A stretch of DNA of 64,000 bases, taken from Candidatus Saccharimonadota bacterium. Its GTDB lineage: Bacteria > Patescibacteriota > Saccharimonadia > Saccharimonadales > Saccharimonadaceae. The DNA lies in assembly GCA_017437945.1 (NCBI GenBank), contig JAFRWP010000014.1:1-64000 (forward strand), read 5' to 3'. This document shows positions 10,197-16,947 of the stretch, in pieces (positions within the stretch are counted from its first letter, which is position 1; the number at the start of each line of letters is the position of its first letter). The notes beneath the pieces were generated by a model. It was not told where the DNA came from, searched no databases, and saw only the letters and a list, made by a program, of their open reading frames with translations. The translations under genes and the position numbers were made by a program.

Positions 10197-10562
10197 TCAC
10201 AAAATATTCCGTGAAACCAAGAAACAAAGCATCGCTTCTACCACTAAAACTAGGCCAATTTCTAGAATCGAGATATTACCAAATGATCGCCCCACTAATA
10301 TCAAAATTGGCGCCAAGGCAATTACCGAACCGTAATAATAGCTTTTCTTCTTGAGATTACCACCCTTCTTCTTGTCGAGTTTTGCCCGCAAGACAAAAAA
10401 TAGCCTGCAGCCAAAAACTGCAAGCCCAAGAAAAAGAACATAGCACAGGATGAAAAAGGCAAATACGCCAATTACACCGACATCACTCGGCGAAAACGAA
10501 AACATCATCGTTATGATTAACAGAAAGGAAAGCAGACTTAGTAAAATTAACGCCTTATCCAT
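10197..10562 (-). CDS. Small membrane protein, four predicted transmembrane helices
   Basis: 121 aa with four hydrophobic stretches (about 5-22, 30-55, 75-92, 98-118) and a basic loop KLDKKKGGNLKKKSYYYG in the middle. I do not recognise the family. It lies 13 bases upstream of the acidic protein and ATPase genes in the same direction, so the three may form one membrane complex. An extended -10 (TGCTATAAT) ends 7 bases before the ATG, so translation is probably leaderless. Confidence 0.7.
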   Translation of the reverse strand: MDKALILLSLLSFLLIITMMFSFSPSDVGVIGVFAFFILCYVLFLGLAVFGCRLFFVLRAKLDKKKGGNLKKKSYYYGSVIALAPILILVGRSFGNISILEIGLVLVVEAMLCFLVSRNIL

Positions 10563-10569
10563 AAGCGAT

Positions 10570-10575
10570 ATTATA
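10570..10575 (-). promoter_or_regulatory. Extended -10 box of the 10562-10197 gene
   Basis: Minus strand TATAAT preceded by TGC, with ATCGCTT then ATG after it. No good -35 at 17 bp, which fits an extended -10 promoter. Confidence 0.6.
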
Positions 10576-10659
10576 GCACAGGCCGTGCTCTACCCTGCAC
10601 CTAAGTCAAAACTAGTAATCGTCCGGCCGCGACTGAAAAACCAACAAAATATACTTCCT

Positions 10660-11031
10660 TTCCCCACAAGATGACATTCCTAAAAGCTAAGGTAGAGGGG
10701 GTTATCTGGCAAATATATACATTACTTATAGCCACAACCTTGGGCTCTACCGTTAGCTTAGATTGACCGCCTCTCGTATAGAGAGGCACGTCCTTGCAAG
10801 ATCTTCTCACTTCTCTGTTTTTTTGGGTATCAATGTGCTAGTCGTTTGAATATCTTACGCGCTCTACGCTCCTCATCTCTCGATGAGCTTTGGCGGAGCT
10901 TAGCTTATTCCTAGTTGTAATTTATGGCTAGCAATAAGCTTTCACTGCGCCAAAGTTACACACTATCTATGGTTCCAATCTTTCACTCCTCTTTTATTTT
11001 TGTTTTGTGCTTTTTATTTTTGTTCAGGCAC
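10660..11031 (-). ncRNA. Candidate structured non-coding RNA (unknown class)
   Basis: No credible gene lies here, yet the DNA is full of nested complementary arms. These are 10684-10697 with 10745-10759 (14 bp, one bulge), an inner GGTT/AACC and TGGC/GCCA, 10769-10775 with 10781-10787 (GCCTCTC/GAGAGGC), 10872-10877 with 10882-10887, and 10888-10895 with 10948-10955 (CTTTGGCG/CGCCAAAG) enclosing AGCTTATT/AATAAGCT. A good minus-strand promoter at 11038-11066 would start transcription near 11031. I could not match RNase P, tmRNA, 6S or SRP RNA. The 3' end is a guess, and it may instead be a long leader of the downstream operon. Confidence 0.45.
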
Positions 11032-11037
11032 ATTCTC

Positions 11038-11066
11038 AATATACCAAACATAACCGCAAAAGTCAA
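11038..11066 (-). promoter_or_regulatory. Promoter of the candidate structured RNA
   Basis: Minus strand: TTGACT (11066-11061), 17-bp spacer, TATATT (11043-11038). Palindrome P1 lies 22 bases upstream of the -35. Confidence 0.55.
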
Positions 11067-11087
11067 TAATTCTTGTATTCAAAATCC

Positions 11088-11277
11088 GTTGTACTTTTTA
11101 CAACAATGTATTCCCCACCAGATATATTCACCCATGCTAGAAATGTTGTATTTTATACAACATAACCCAAAAATTACATTTTGCACAAATATTTGCACAT
11201 TTTGCTGTTGTAATTTTGCCTATTTTCCACTATTTTGGCCATTCTACCCCTGTTAAAATCGTTGAAAAAATTACAAC
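11088..11277. repeat. Cluster of 17-bp palindromes GTTGTA-N5-TACAAC
   Basis: Sites at 11088-11104 (GTTGTACTTTTTACAAC), 11145-11161 (within a 9-3-9 dyad at 11143-11163) and 11261-11277 (one mismatch), with a half site at 11207-11212. Spacing is 57, 62 and 54 bases. They sit between two divergent promoters (11066 and 11288), as operators would. The regulator is unknown. Confidence 0.6.
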
Positions 11278-11287
11278 ACTTTTTCTA

Positions 11288-11316
11288 TTGACATGAGCAT
11301 TTTAGGGGGTTATGAT
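11288..11316 (+). promoter_or_regulatory. Promoter of candidate small RNA
   Basis: TTGACA (11288-11293), exactly 17 bp, TATGAT (11311-11316). One of the best promoters in the window, with no ORF downstream. Confidence 0.75.
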
Positions 11317-11321
11317 GGAAG

Positions 11322-11441
11322 TAGCTTTTGAATAAAAATCTTATACAAAAGCCAAAAACAAACATCGATTCCAAAATATAACTCCACACTCCACACACTG
11401 AAGAACCGGTTTTCCTCGCAGTTACCGGTTCTTCGCTTTTA
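11322..11441 (+). ncRNA. Candidate ~120-nt small RNA
   Basis: A near-perfect promoter and a strong terminator bracket about 120 bases with no ORF. The RNA would have a 5' hairpin (GCTTTTG 11324-11330 with CAAAAGC 11346-11352), then an A/C-rich single-stranded linker with ACTCC at 11381-11385 and 11388-11392, then the terminator hairpin. Exposed ACUCC can pair with GGAGU Shine-Dalgarno sequences, as C-rich loops do in known bacterial sRNAs. That role is inference. Palindrome 11261-11277 lies 10 bases upstream of the -35, so expression is probably regulated. Confidence 0.6.
11401..11440 (+). terminator. Terminator of the candidate small RNA
   Basis: GAAGAACCGG (11401-11410) pairs with CCGGTTCTTC (11426-11435), followed by GCTTTTA. 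Confidence 0.85.
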
Positions 11442-11458
11442 TAGAGATATTTGCATCA

Positions 11459-11480
11459 AAAAGCCACCCTAATGGGTGGT
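11459..11480 (-). terminator. tmRNA terminator
   Basis: Minus strand: CCACCC / GGGTGG stem with ATTA-type loop, followed by CTTTTT, 16 bases after the tmRNA CCA end. Confidence 0.8.
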
Positions 11481-11495
11481 TTTCTTCTCTATTCA

Positions 11496-11863
11496 TGGTG
11501 GAGCTGCCGGATACTGCCTCCGGGTCCGCATAATCTCTAGATACGCAATCTACGAGCATAGTTAATTCTTTCATCTCGGCATAACACCTAGAGCTGGAAT
11601 CAACAAAACTCTAAGTCGCCATGACTAAATTTTCGTACCGACCCCTGTCAGGAGGTCGATCTTAATACCATGAGTATGATATTACCGAAAGCTATGGTAT
11701 CTCACTACCGATAACAGACCTGTTATAATCTTAGGCCCAAGCGTAAGCTGGCATGAAAGCCACGTGCTTACTAGCAGTTTTATCTGCATTTATGAGAAGT
11801 ACTTACGGTACAAATCGACTCGCATGCATACTGTTAACTACGCGTCTAAGCTTTGTCAGCCCC
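11496..11863 (-). ncRNA. ssrA: tmRNA (transfer-messenger RNA)
   Basis: 368 nt. The acceptor stem GGGGCTG (5') pairs with CAGCTCC before ACCA (3'), as in known tmRNAs, and the 3' domain has GGAC...CAGCTCCACCA. tmRNA frees stalled ribosomes together with SmpB. The resume codon is read as GCA at 11787. The tag is ADKTASKHVAFMPAYAWA, ending at TAA (11733-11731). Several pseudoknot-like stems lie between tag and tail. Two oddities: the tag ends in YAWA instead of the common ALAA, and the T-loop reads GGCAGTA where TTCRANY is expected. Confidence 0.9.
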
Positions 11864-11891
11864 AACAGATGTAATTCTATCATACTCGTGC

Positions 11892-11920
11892 TTTAAAGTC
11901 CACTTGTAGGCCTCTATAAT
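11892..11920 (+). promoter_or_regulatory. Promoter of the comM-like gene
   Basis: TTTAAA (11892-11897), 17 bp, TATAAT (11915-11920). The ATG begins 7 bases later, so the transcript would be leaderless. Confidence 0.6.
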
Positions 11921-11927
11921 CGCTTCT

Positions 11928-13435
11928 ATGACCAGTAAAACTTACAGCGCCATACCTTATGGCTTTGAACACAAAATTATCACTATTGAAGGCGATTCTA
12001 ATCACGGTCTCCCCTGTTTTAACATCGTTGGCATGGCCGGAAAAACCGTCTTTGAGAGCCGTGAGCGTATCCGTTCTGCCCTCTTAAATAGCGGCTTCTT
12101 CTTCCCTAGAGACAAAATCATCGTTAACCTCGCTCCAGCAGAGCTCGAAAAGTCCGGTACCTGACTAGACCTGCCTATCGCCCTGGCAGTTTTATCCCTG
12201 TCTCAGCAAATTTACAACAAAATCTACGCCATAAAATGTTTGTCGGCGAGCTCTCACTTACCGGCGAGATCCGTCCCGTCCGTGGCATTATCAATATCAT
12301 CGAAGCCGCCAAAGCTCATGGCTTTAGTGAGATTTACATTCCTGTCGGAAACGCCACTCAAGCTGCGCTCGTAGCAAACGATATCGATATCTACCCAGTC
12401 CAAAATTTGCGTGAATTATGGCTCAAGCTTAAATCATTGTCCGCATTTTCCCCTCTTAAGCCATTTGTGGAAAATACACAAAAAGATAAGCATAAGCACA
12501 TTATTTTGGATGACGTTTGTGGACAAGAACAAGCCAAACGCGCACTCACTATTGCCGTGGCTGGCCGACACAATATTTTGCTACAAGGCCCGCCCGGCAC
12601 TGGCAAATCTATGTTGGCAAAATGCATACCATCGCTCTTGCCTACCATGAGCTTGTCGGAATGCATTGATGTCACCAAGCTTCATTCCCTCGTCCGTCAA
12701 ACTACTCAGGCCATCACGGAACGTCCATTTCGTGCTCCGCATCATTCTGCCAGCCTCAGCGCCATGATCGGCGGCGGCTCTCAATCCCAACCCGGCGAAA
12801 TCTCACTCGCGCACCATGGCGTGTTGTTCTTGGACGAATTCGCTGAATACCCACGTAATGTCCTAGAAGCACTCAGGCAACCATTAGAAGACCACCAAAT
12901 CGCCGTCAGTCGTGCCAATATTAAAACCACCTATCCTGCCAATTTCATGCTCGTTGCTACTGCCAACCCGTGTCCATGTGGCTATTATCAGTCGCCCGAC
13001 CATACCTGCAATTGTAGCCCGCAACAACTCCAAGCCTACCAGAAAAAACTTTCCGGACCACTGCTCGACCGTATAGATATCGCCTTCACGGTCAACCGCC
13101 CTACTGAATCCGTTTTATTTAAAAGCACAACGATTAGCAGTCCCGAACAGGATTCTGCCAAATTCCAAATCCGGACCGCATTGAATAATCAAATTAACCG
13201 TTACCATAACCCCGCCATTTTTAACTCATCCCTAAGCTCCCACGAGACCGCTACGCTCATTCAACTCACAAAATCAGCAAAAAACCTGCTCGAATCGGCC
13301 ACAAAATCGCAAAATTTTTCTGCACGTGCCTTTTTCAAAATCATCAAAGTCGCCCGCACGATTGCCGACCTAGAATCTTCCGACCAAGTCGACGAAATCC
13401 ACATTGCTGAAGCCATTGCATACCGGATACGCTAA
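11928..13435 (+). pseudogene. comM: Broken ComM/YifB family Mg-chelatase-like ATPase
   Basis: The intact protein would be about 500 aa: an N-terminal LonC-like part, then the AAA+ chelatase part with Walker A GPPGTGKSMLA, Walker B LFLDEFAEY and the CPCG motif ANPCPCGYY. ComM is a branch-migration helicase used in natural transformation. Two lesions are seen. An in-frame TGA at 12162 falls in the expected ...GT-x-LDLPIAL segment, and a frameshift follows near 12228-12235, where one extra A in the ATAAAATG run would restore the frame. Downstream reading is open to 13435. It could be a sequencing error, but two separate lesions favour real decay. Confidence 0.85.
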
Positions 13436-13450
13436 CAGATAATCTACCCC

Positions 13451-13479
13451 TTGTAATTCCCTAACGGTTTTGCTATAAT
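13451..13479 (+). promoter_or_regulatory. infC operon promoter
   Basis: TTGTAA (13451-13456), 17 bp, TATAAT (13474-13479) with TGC before it. Start expected near 13486, leaving a leader of about 28 nt. Confidence 0.8.
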
Positions 13480-13513
13480 ATGCGCATAACAAAGTCTAAC
13501 AAGGAGTTATACC

Positions 13514-14032
13514 ATCAGTAACTACAATTCGCAGCACACTCGTATTAATGGAGAGATCCGTTATCCAGAGGTGCGTGTAATCAGCGCTGATGGTGCACAG
13601 CTAGGCATTATGTCTAGTCGCGACGCCCAATTGATGGCACGTGACGCTGGTCTTGATTTGGTCGAAATTTCACCAAACGCCAACCCACCTGTTGTCAAAA
13701 TCATCGACTGGGGTAAATACCAGTACCAAAAGATGAAGGAACAGGCCCGCGCCAAGAAAAACGCCAAAAGCTCTGAGCTCAAACAGATTAGACTTGGTTT
13801 GAAAATTGGGGAGAATGACCTCAATATTAAATGCCGCAAAATCCTCGAATTACTCGATGATGGCGATCGTGTCAAAGTTATGATTATCTTCCGTGGCCGC
13901 GAAATGGCTCACAAAGAAATCGGTACCGAACTCATGAATCGCATCATGGAGAAACTCGGCCAGGAAGTCGTCATTGACGGTAAATCCCAAATGAGCGGCC
14001 GCAACCTTACCTTCATGGTTCGTAAAAAATAG
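13514..14032 (+). CDS. infC: Translation initiation factor IF-3, AUC start
   Basis: 172 aa. IF-3 binds the 30S subunit and checks the start codon. Homology begins upstream of the first ATG (13571): the segment NSQHTRINGEIRYPEVRVI is the standard IF-3 N terminus. In that frame the only start-like codon is ATC at 13514, 7 bases after AAGGAG; a TAA blocks the frame at 13487 and the promoter leaves no room. IF-3 genes are known to use rare starts (AUU in E. coli) for autoregulation. The C-terminal domain motifs (GDRVKVMIIFRGREMAH) are intact. First gene of infC-rpmI-rplT. Confidence 0.9.
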   Translation: MSNYNSQHTRINGEIRYPEVRVISADGAQLGIMSSRDAQLMARDAGLDLVEISPNANPPVVKIIDWGKYQYQKMKEQARAKKNAKSSELKQIRLGLKIGENDLNIKCRKILELLDDGDRVKVMIIFRGREMAHKEIGTELMNRIMEKLGQEVVIDGKSQMSGRNLTFMVRKK

Positions 14033-14107
14033 GTTGCAAATGTAACGCCCACCGGTTCCCTACACCCCAAAGCGTTCTAATAGTAACTAAAGTAGGAAAG
14101 GTATATC

Positions 14108-14302
14108 ATGCCAAAACTCAAAACCCATAAGGGTACAGCTAAGCGTGTCAAAATTACCAGAACTGGTAAAGTTGTCCGCGAACGCGCCTTCGGCAACCAT
14201 ATTCTTGCCAAGAAATCTAAAGCCCGCAAACGCAACATGAAAACTGCTGCATTCATCAACGGCAAAATCAAGAAAAACGTTAAAACTGCATTAGGAGCTT
14301 AA
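14108..14302 (+). CDS. rpmI: 50S ribosomal protein L35 (bL35)
   Basis: 64 aa, normal length, very basic. The start [20 protein letters not shown] and the KKSKARKRN segment are typical of L35. It binds 23S rRNA in the large subunit. Second gene of the classic infC-rpmI-rplT operon, preceded by AGGAAAGG and 3 bases before rplT. Confidence 0.96.
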   Translation: MPKLKTHKGTAKRVKITRTGKVVRERAFGNHILAKKSKARKRNMKTAAFINGKIKKNVKTALGA

Positions 14303-14305
14303 GTC

Positions 14306-14647
14306 ATGAGAGTTAAACGTGGAGTCGCTGCTCGCGCAAAGCACAAAAAGACCCTTCAAGCTGCTAAGGGCATGCAGCATTATCGCACCAGTAGCTTCCG
14401 CATGGCGAAGCAAGGTGTTATCAAATCCCTTCGTTATTCCTACCGCGATCGCCGCAACCGCAAACGCGATTTGCGCGCCCTCTGGATTACTCGCATTAAC
14501 ATTGCTGCCCGCGAAAACGGTATCAGCTATAACCAGTTAATCAACGGTATGAAGACTAAAGGCATCGAACTTGACCGCAAAGTTCTCGCCGAACTCGCTG
14601 TCAGTGATCCAAAAGCCTTCACCGCTATCTGCGAAAGCGCAAAGTAA
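14306..14647 (+). CDS. rplT: 50S ribosomal protein L20 (bL20)
   Basis: 113 aa, usual length. MRVKRGVAARAKHKKTLQAA and YRDRRNRKRDLRALWITRIN are L20 hallmarks. It binds early in 50S assembly, and in several bacteria it represses its own operon. Last gene of the operon, followed at once by a terminator. Confidence 0.97.
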   Translation: MRVKRGVAARAKHKKTLQAAKGMQHYRTSSFRMAKQGVIKSLRYSYRDRRNRKRDLRALWITRINIAARENGISYNQLINGMKTKGIELDRKVLAELAVSDPKAFTAICESAK

Positions 14648-14663
14648 CCAATCGGTAACTAAC

Positions 14664-14697
14664 AAAAAATATCTCCTTTCAAGAGGAGATATTTTTT
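14664..14697. terminator. Bidirectional terminator
   Basis: AAAAAATATCTCC and GGAGATATTTTTT form a stem with U tracts on both strands, ending rplT (plus) and the 15310-14696 gene (minus). Confidence 0.85.
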
Positions 14698-15310
14698 AAT
14701 TATTTTCAATCAAGAATTTTGCCAGCGCTCGCGCCTGCGATAACGGATGATTTGGGAAGGTCGCATCGTAATCGTCCACTTCCGACCAGTTCATTAACTG
14801 GCCTTGCGCATATGTCTCGTCATACGGATCCTTCACCCAGCCTTCACCATTCGGGCCCACTTTATGGTCATTCTCCAAGATCGCAAATACCGACGCTTCC
14901 CTCGCCCCAATTAGGCCCGTCTCATCAAAGAAAGCCTGACATTGAAATACATAATCCGAGTAATAACCAATGTGCATAGTTAAAATATATTGCACGCCCT
15001 GAACACCGCCACGATTCACGGTCTTAATAATTGAGTAAATATACTTACGTTCACGCGCTGTACCTCCTGCTTCTACCTGAATAATGCCCTGATCTGTCGC
15101 TAACACTCCGCGAATCCCATCAATTACCTGCTCCACCGAGTTAAACGGCATCGCCTGCTCGGCCGGAATCGGCGTATACATTGCGAGACATGCCGAATTT
15201 GCAGTCTGCTTCATAAAGGAAATCGACCCAGGTGGATCACCGGGCATCGATTGCACTTGCCCATAATCGTCCGGAATATGGACGGCAAATTCTTTAAGCA
15301 TAATCTCCAT
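14696..15310 (-). CDS. Hypothetical protein
   Basis: 204 aa as drawn; a start at residue 4 (15301) is also possible. Soluble, mixed alpha/beta, with IPDDYGQVQSMPGDPPGSISFMK near the N terminus and GYYSDYVFQCQAFFDE in the middle. I do not recognise a family. It stands alone between rplT and rnpB, with a TAAAAT box shortly before the start. Confidence 0.7.
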   Translation of the reverse strand: MEIMLKEFAVHIPDDYGQVQSMPGDPPGSISFMKQTANSACLAMYTPIPAEQAMPFNSVEQVIDGIRGVLATDQGIIQVEAGGTARERKYIYSIIKTVNRGGVQGVQYILTMHIGYYSDYVFQCQAFFDETGLIGAREASVFAILENDHKVGPNGEGWVKDPYDETYAQGQLMNWSEVDDYDATFPNHPLSQARALAKFLIENN

Positions 15311-15334
15311 GCTTATATTTTACCATCAAACCAT

Positions 15335-15365
15335 CAAAAACGCCTGTGGTTAAACAGGCATTTTT
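15335..15365 (-). terminator. RNase P RNA terminator
   Basis: Minus strand: GCCTGT / ACAGGC stem, then GTTTTT. Confidence 0.8.
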
Positions 15366-15366
15366 G

Positions 15367-15722
15367 GTAAGCTCGCTTCATAAGCCGGGTTCTGTGACTT
15401 TTACCGAAGCAAAAGCCTGTAATCATCTATCTAGCCCCGCAATTGCTCACGGGATCTAGCGGTGAGCGACCATCCGCGGATCACGGTATCTAGGTCTCCT
15501 TGCAGCCAGTAGAGTTTACCTCGCCCCGATGTCACCACCGGACCCTGCGGTCTCTTACACCGCTCTTTTCACCCTTACTACAGCCGAAGCCGTGGCGGTT
15601 TTGTTTCTGTGGCACTTTTCCTACGCTTGCGCGCGGTTGCCGTTAGCAACTACCGTATCCTATGCTGCCCGGACTTTCCTCTCGCTCTTACAAGCCAGCG
15701 ATTACATCAACGAGCTTATCCC
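15367..15722 (-). ncRNA. rnpB: RNase P RNA (bacterial class A-like)
   Basis: The minus strand carries the universal signatures GAGGAAAGTCCGGGC near the 5' end and ACAGAACCCGGCTTA near the 3' end. TAAGCTCG and CGAGCTTA close helix P1. About 356 nt, normal size. It is the catalytic RNA that trims tRNA 5' leaders. The apparent ORF on the opposite strand is ignored. A TAAAAT box lies 8 bases upstream. Confidence 0.95.
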
Positions 15723-15771
15723 TATTTTAACAGATAAGCCGCCAAACGTCCACCTCTAATAAAATAAAGGG

Positions 15772-16665
15772 TTAATATTCTAATAGTTTTCGGGTCATAT
15801 TAGCATCGATGACCTTATTCACTTCCGCATCCGCTTCAACATTCAACTCCCGCGGTACATGCGTAAAGCTATAAGCTTCCAAATTCTCAAGTAATTTCAG
15901 TACATCAGCGTGTATCTGCATCAAATCAGGGTTCTTTACCTTATAGATGCCGTTCATCTGGTTCACCATCATCAAGCTGTCGCTCTTGAAGTGCACTCTC
16001 TTCAGGCCAAGCTCAATTGCCTGCTCCAACCCCTCTTTCAAACCATAATATTCAGCAAGGCGCGAAGTCGAGAAACCGAGGAATTCACCACCACGTTTGA
16101 GTTCCTTGCCATCTGGGCCGATAATATAATATCCCAAGCCACTTGGACCAGGATTTCCACGCGATCCACCATCTGTATAAATCGTCGCAAAATCGCTGAC
16201 CGGCAAAACTTGTTTGTTCTCTTCTCCCACCCGTACAATCTTGGTCGCAAGCGTACCGGTCTTTGTGCCAGTAATCTGTAGCACCATTAAACTCTCTTCG
16301 GCCAAAGTTACCGAAGATACCTCGTTCATTTGCACCCATTTATAAGACGAGTAACGATCCGCAAACAGTTTGATTGTCGTATCCTGCAGTTGTACCTCAA
16401 ATACTATAAATAAATTCCCCTGTTCTGAAGAATCCTTTAGTCCCGTAAAAGTCACTACATCCGTCAGTTGAATCTTTGATGCCTGCACGCCCAAGTTCTC
16501 ATAAATCACGCGCGCCATAGCTTCTTCTGGCTGCTCACCAAAGACAATCTTCCCCGTTGGAAGCTCAAAATTAAACACCCCTTCTACGCGCCCACCCGCA
16601 CGCTTTAAGAGCAAGACATCATCTTCATTTTTGCATATCGCCGTCACCCGAATGCGTTGCTTCAT
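15772..16665 (-). CDS. NUDIX-RNase H fusion protein
   Basis: 297 aa. The N-terminal half (about 1-140) is a NUDIX fold, but its box reads GKIVFGE-x7-RVIYENLG: the canonical REUxEE has become RVIYEN, so metal binding and hydrolysis may be impaired. The C-terminal half (about 158-297) is an RNase HI-like domain with the four acidic residues in place: YTDGGSRGNPG, AEYYGL, KSDS and EADAEVN. Domain order is fused in one frame. It may cleave RNA-DNA hybrids, with the NUDIX part sensing a nucleotide; this is inference. Confidence 0.85.
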   Translation of the reverse strand: MKQRIRVTAICKNEDDVLLLKRAGGRVEGVFNFELPTGKIVFGEQPEEAMARVIYENLGVQASKIQLTDVVTFTGLKDSSEQGNLFIVFEVQLQDTTIKLFADRYSSYKWVQMNEVSSVTLAEESLMVLQITGTKTGTLATKIVRVGEENKQVLPVSDFATIYTDGGSRGNPGPSGLGYYIIGPDGKELKRGGEFLGFSTSRLAEYYGLKEGLEQAIELGLKRVHFKSDSLMMVNQMNGIYKVKNPDLMQIHADVLKLLENLEAYSFTHVPRELNVEADAEVNKVIDANMTRKLLEY

Positions 16666-16698
16666 ACTCTCTATTTTAGCATATTCAGTTTAATAACC

Positions 16699-16778
16699 CC
16701 GAGGAAATCGCGACATGTGCGTCATTTCCTCGGCACACCCAAAGAGAGTCCCAACGAGAGGAATGTGTCCCCTCGTTG
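16699..16778. other. Two strong hairpins between 6S RNA and the NUDIX-RNase H gene
   Basis: CCGAGGAAAT (16699-16708) pairs with ATTTCCTCGG (16724-16733); CAACGAG (16752-16758) pairs with CTCGTTG (16772-16778). No ORF. Either could be a 3' end structure of read-through from 6S or a separate small RNA. Confidence 0.5.
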
Positions 16779-16793
16779 AGGGCGCGAGACATC

Positions 16794-16927
16794 AAAAAAT
16801 CCTGAGCCGCTGTTTTTTCCCGTGATAAGAACACGGTGGGTACGCCCTCTCACTCAAAACCAAGGCTTTGATGTGTCAGACTCCCGTAAACATGATTATT
16901 CAGGAAAATAATGCACGCTCAGGACAC
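16794..16927 (-). ncRNA. ssrS: 6S RNA
   Basis: About 134 nt. A TATAAT box (16937-16932) sits just upstream. The ends form a closing stem: GCTCAGGA region 16917-16924 with TCCTGAGC 16800-16807, followed by T6. The internal order AAGCCTT..., CCCACC, a CCGTG/CACGG hairpin, then ACAGC parallels the E. coli 6S 3' half (AAGCCUUAAAAC...CACCUUGAACCAAGG...ACAGC). 6S RNA mimics an open promoter and traps sigma70 RNA polymerase. It is shorter than the usual 180 nt. Confidence 0.75.
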
Positions 16928-16947
16928 TTTTATTATAGCATGCCGCG

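Noticed and set aside
10601-10810. Minus-strand ORF of 69 aa
   Set aside because: Overlaps the nested RNA helices, has no ribosome site and no protein-like composition.
10924-11256. Plus-strand ORF of 110 aa
   Set aside because: AT-rich by-product over the operator array; no Shine-Dalgarno site and no family resemblance.
10960-11290. AT-rich region with palindromes as a replication origin
   Set aside because: No DnaA boxes (TTATCCACA type), no dnaA or dnaN nearby.
12150-12170. In-frame TGA in comM read as a sense codon (Gly, as in Gracilibacteria/SR1)
   Set aside because: Long genes such as gyrA, gyrB and uvrD have no internal TGA, TGA ends other genes (e.g. the one at 31006), and a second lesion (frameshift) follows.
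15529-15759. Plus-strand ORF of 76 aa
   Set aside because: Lies antisense to RNase P RNA.
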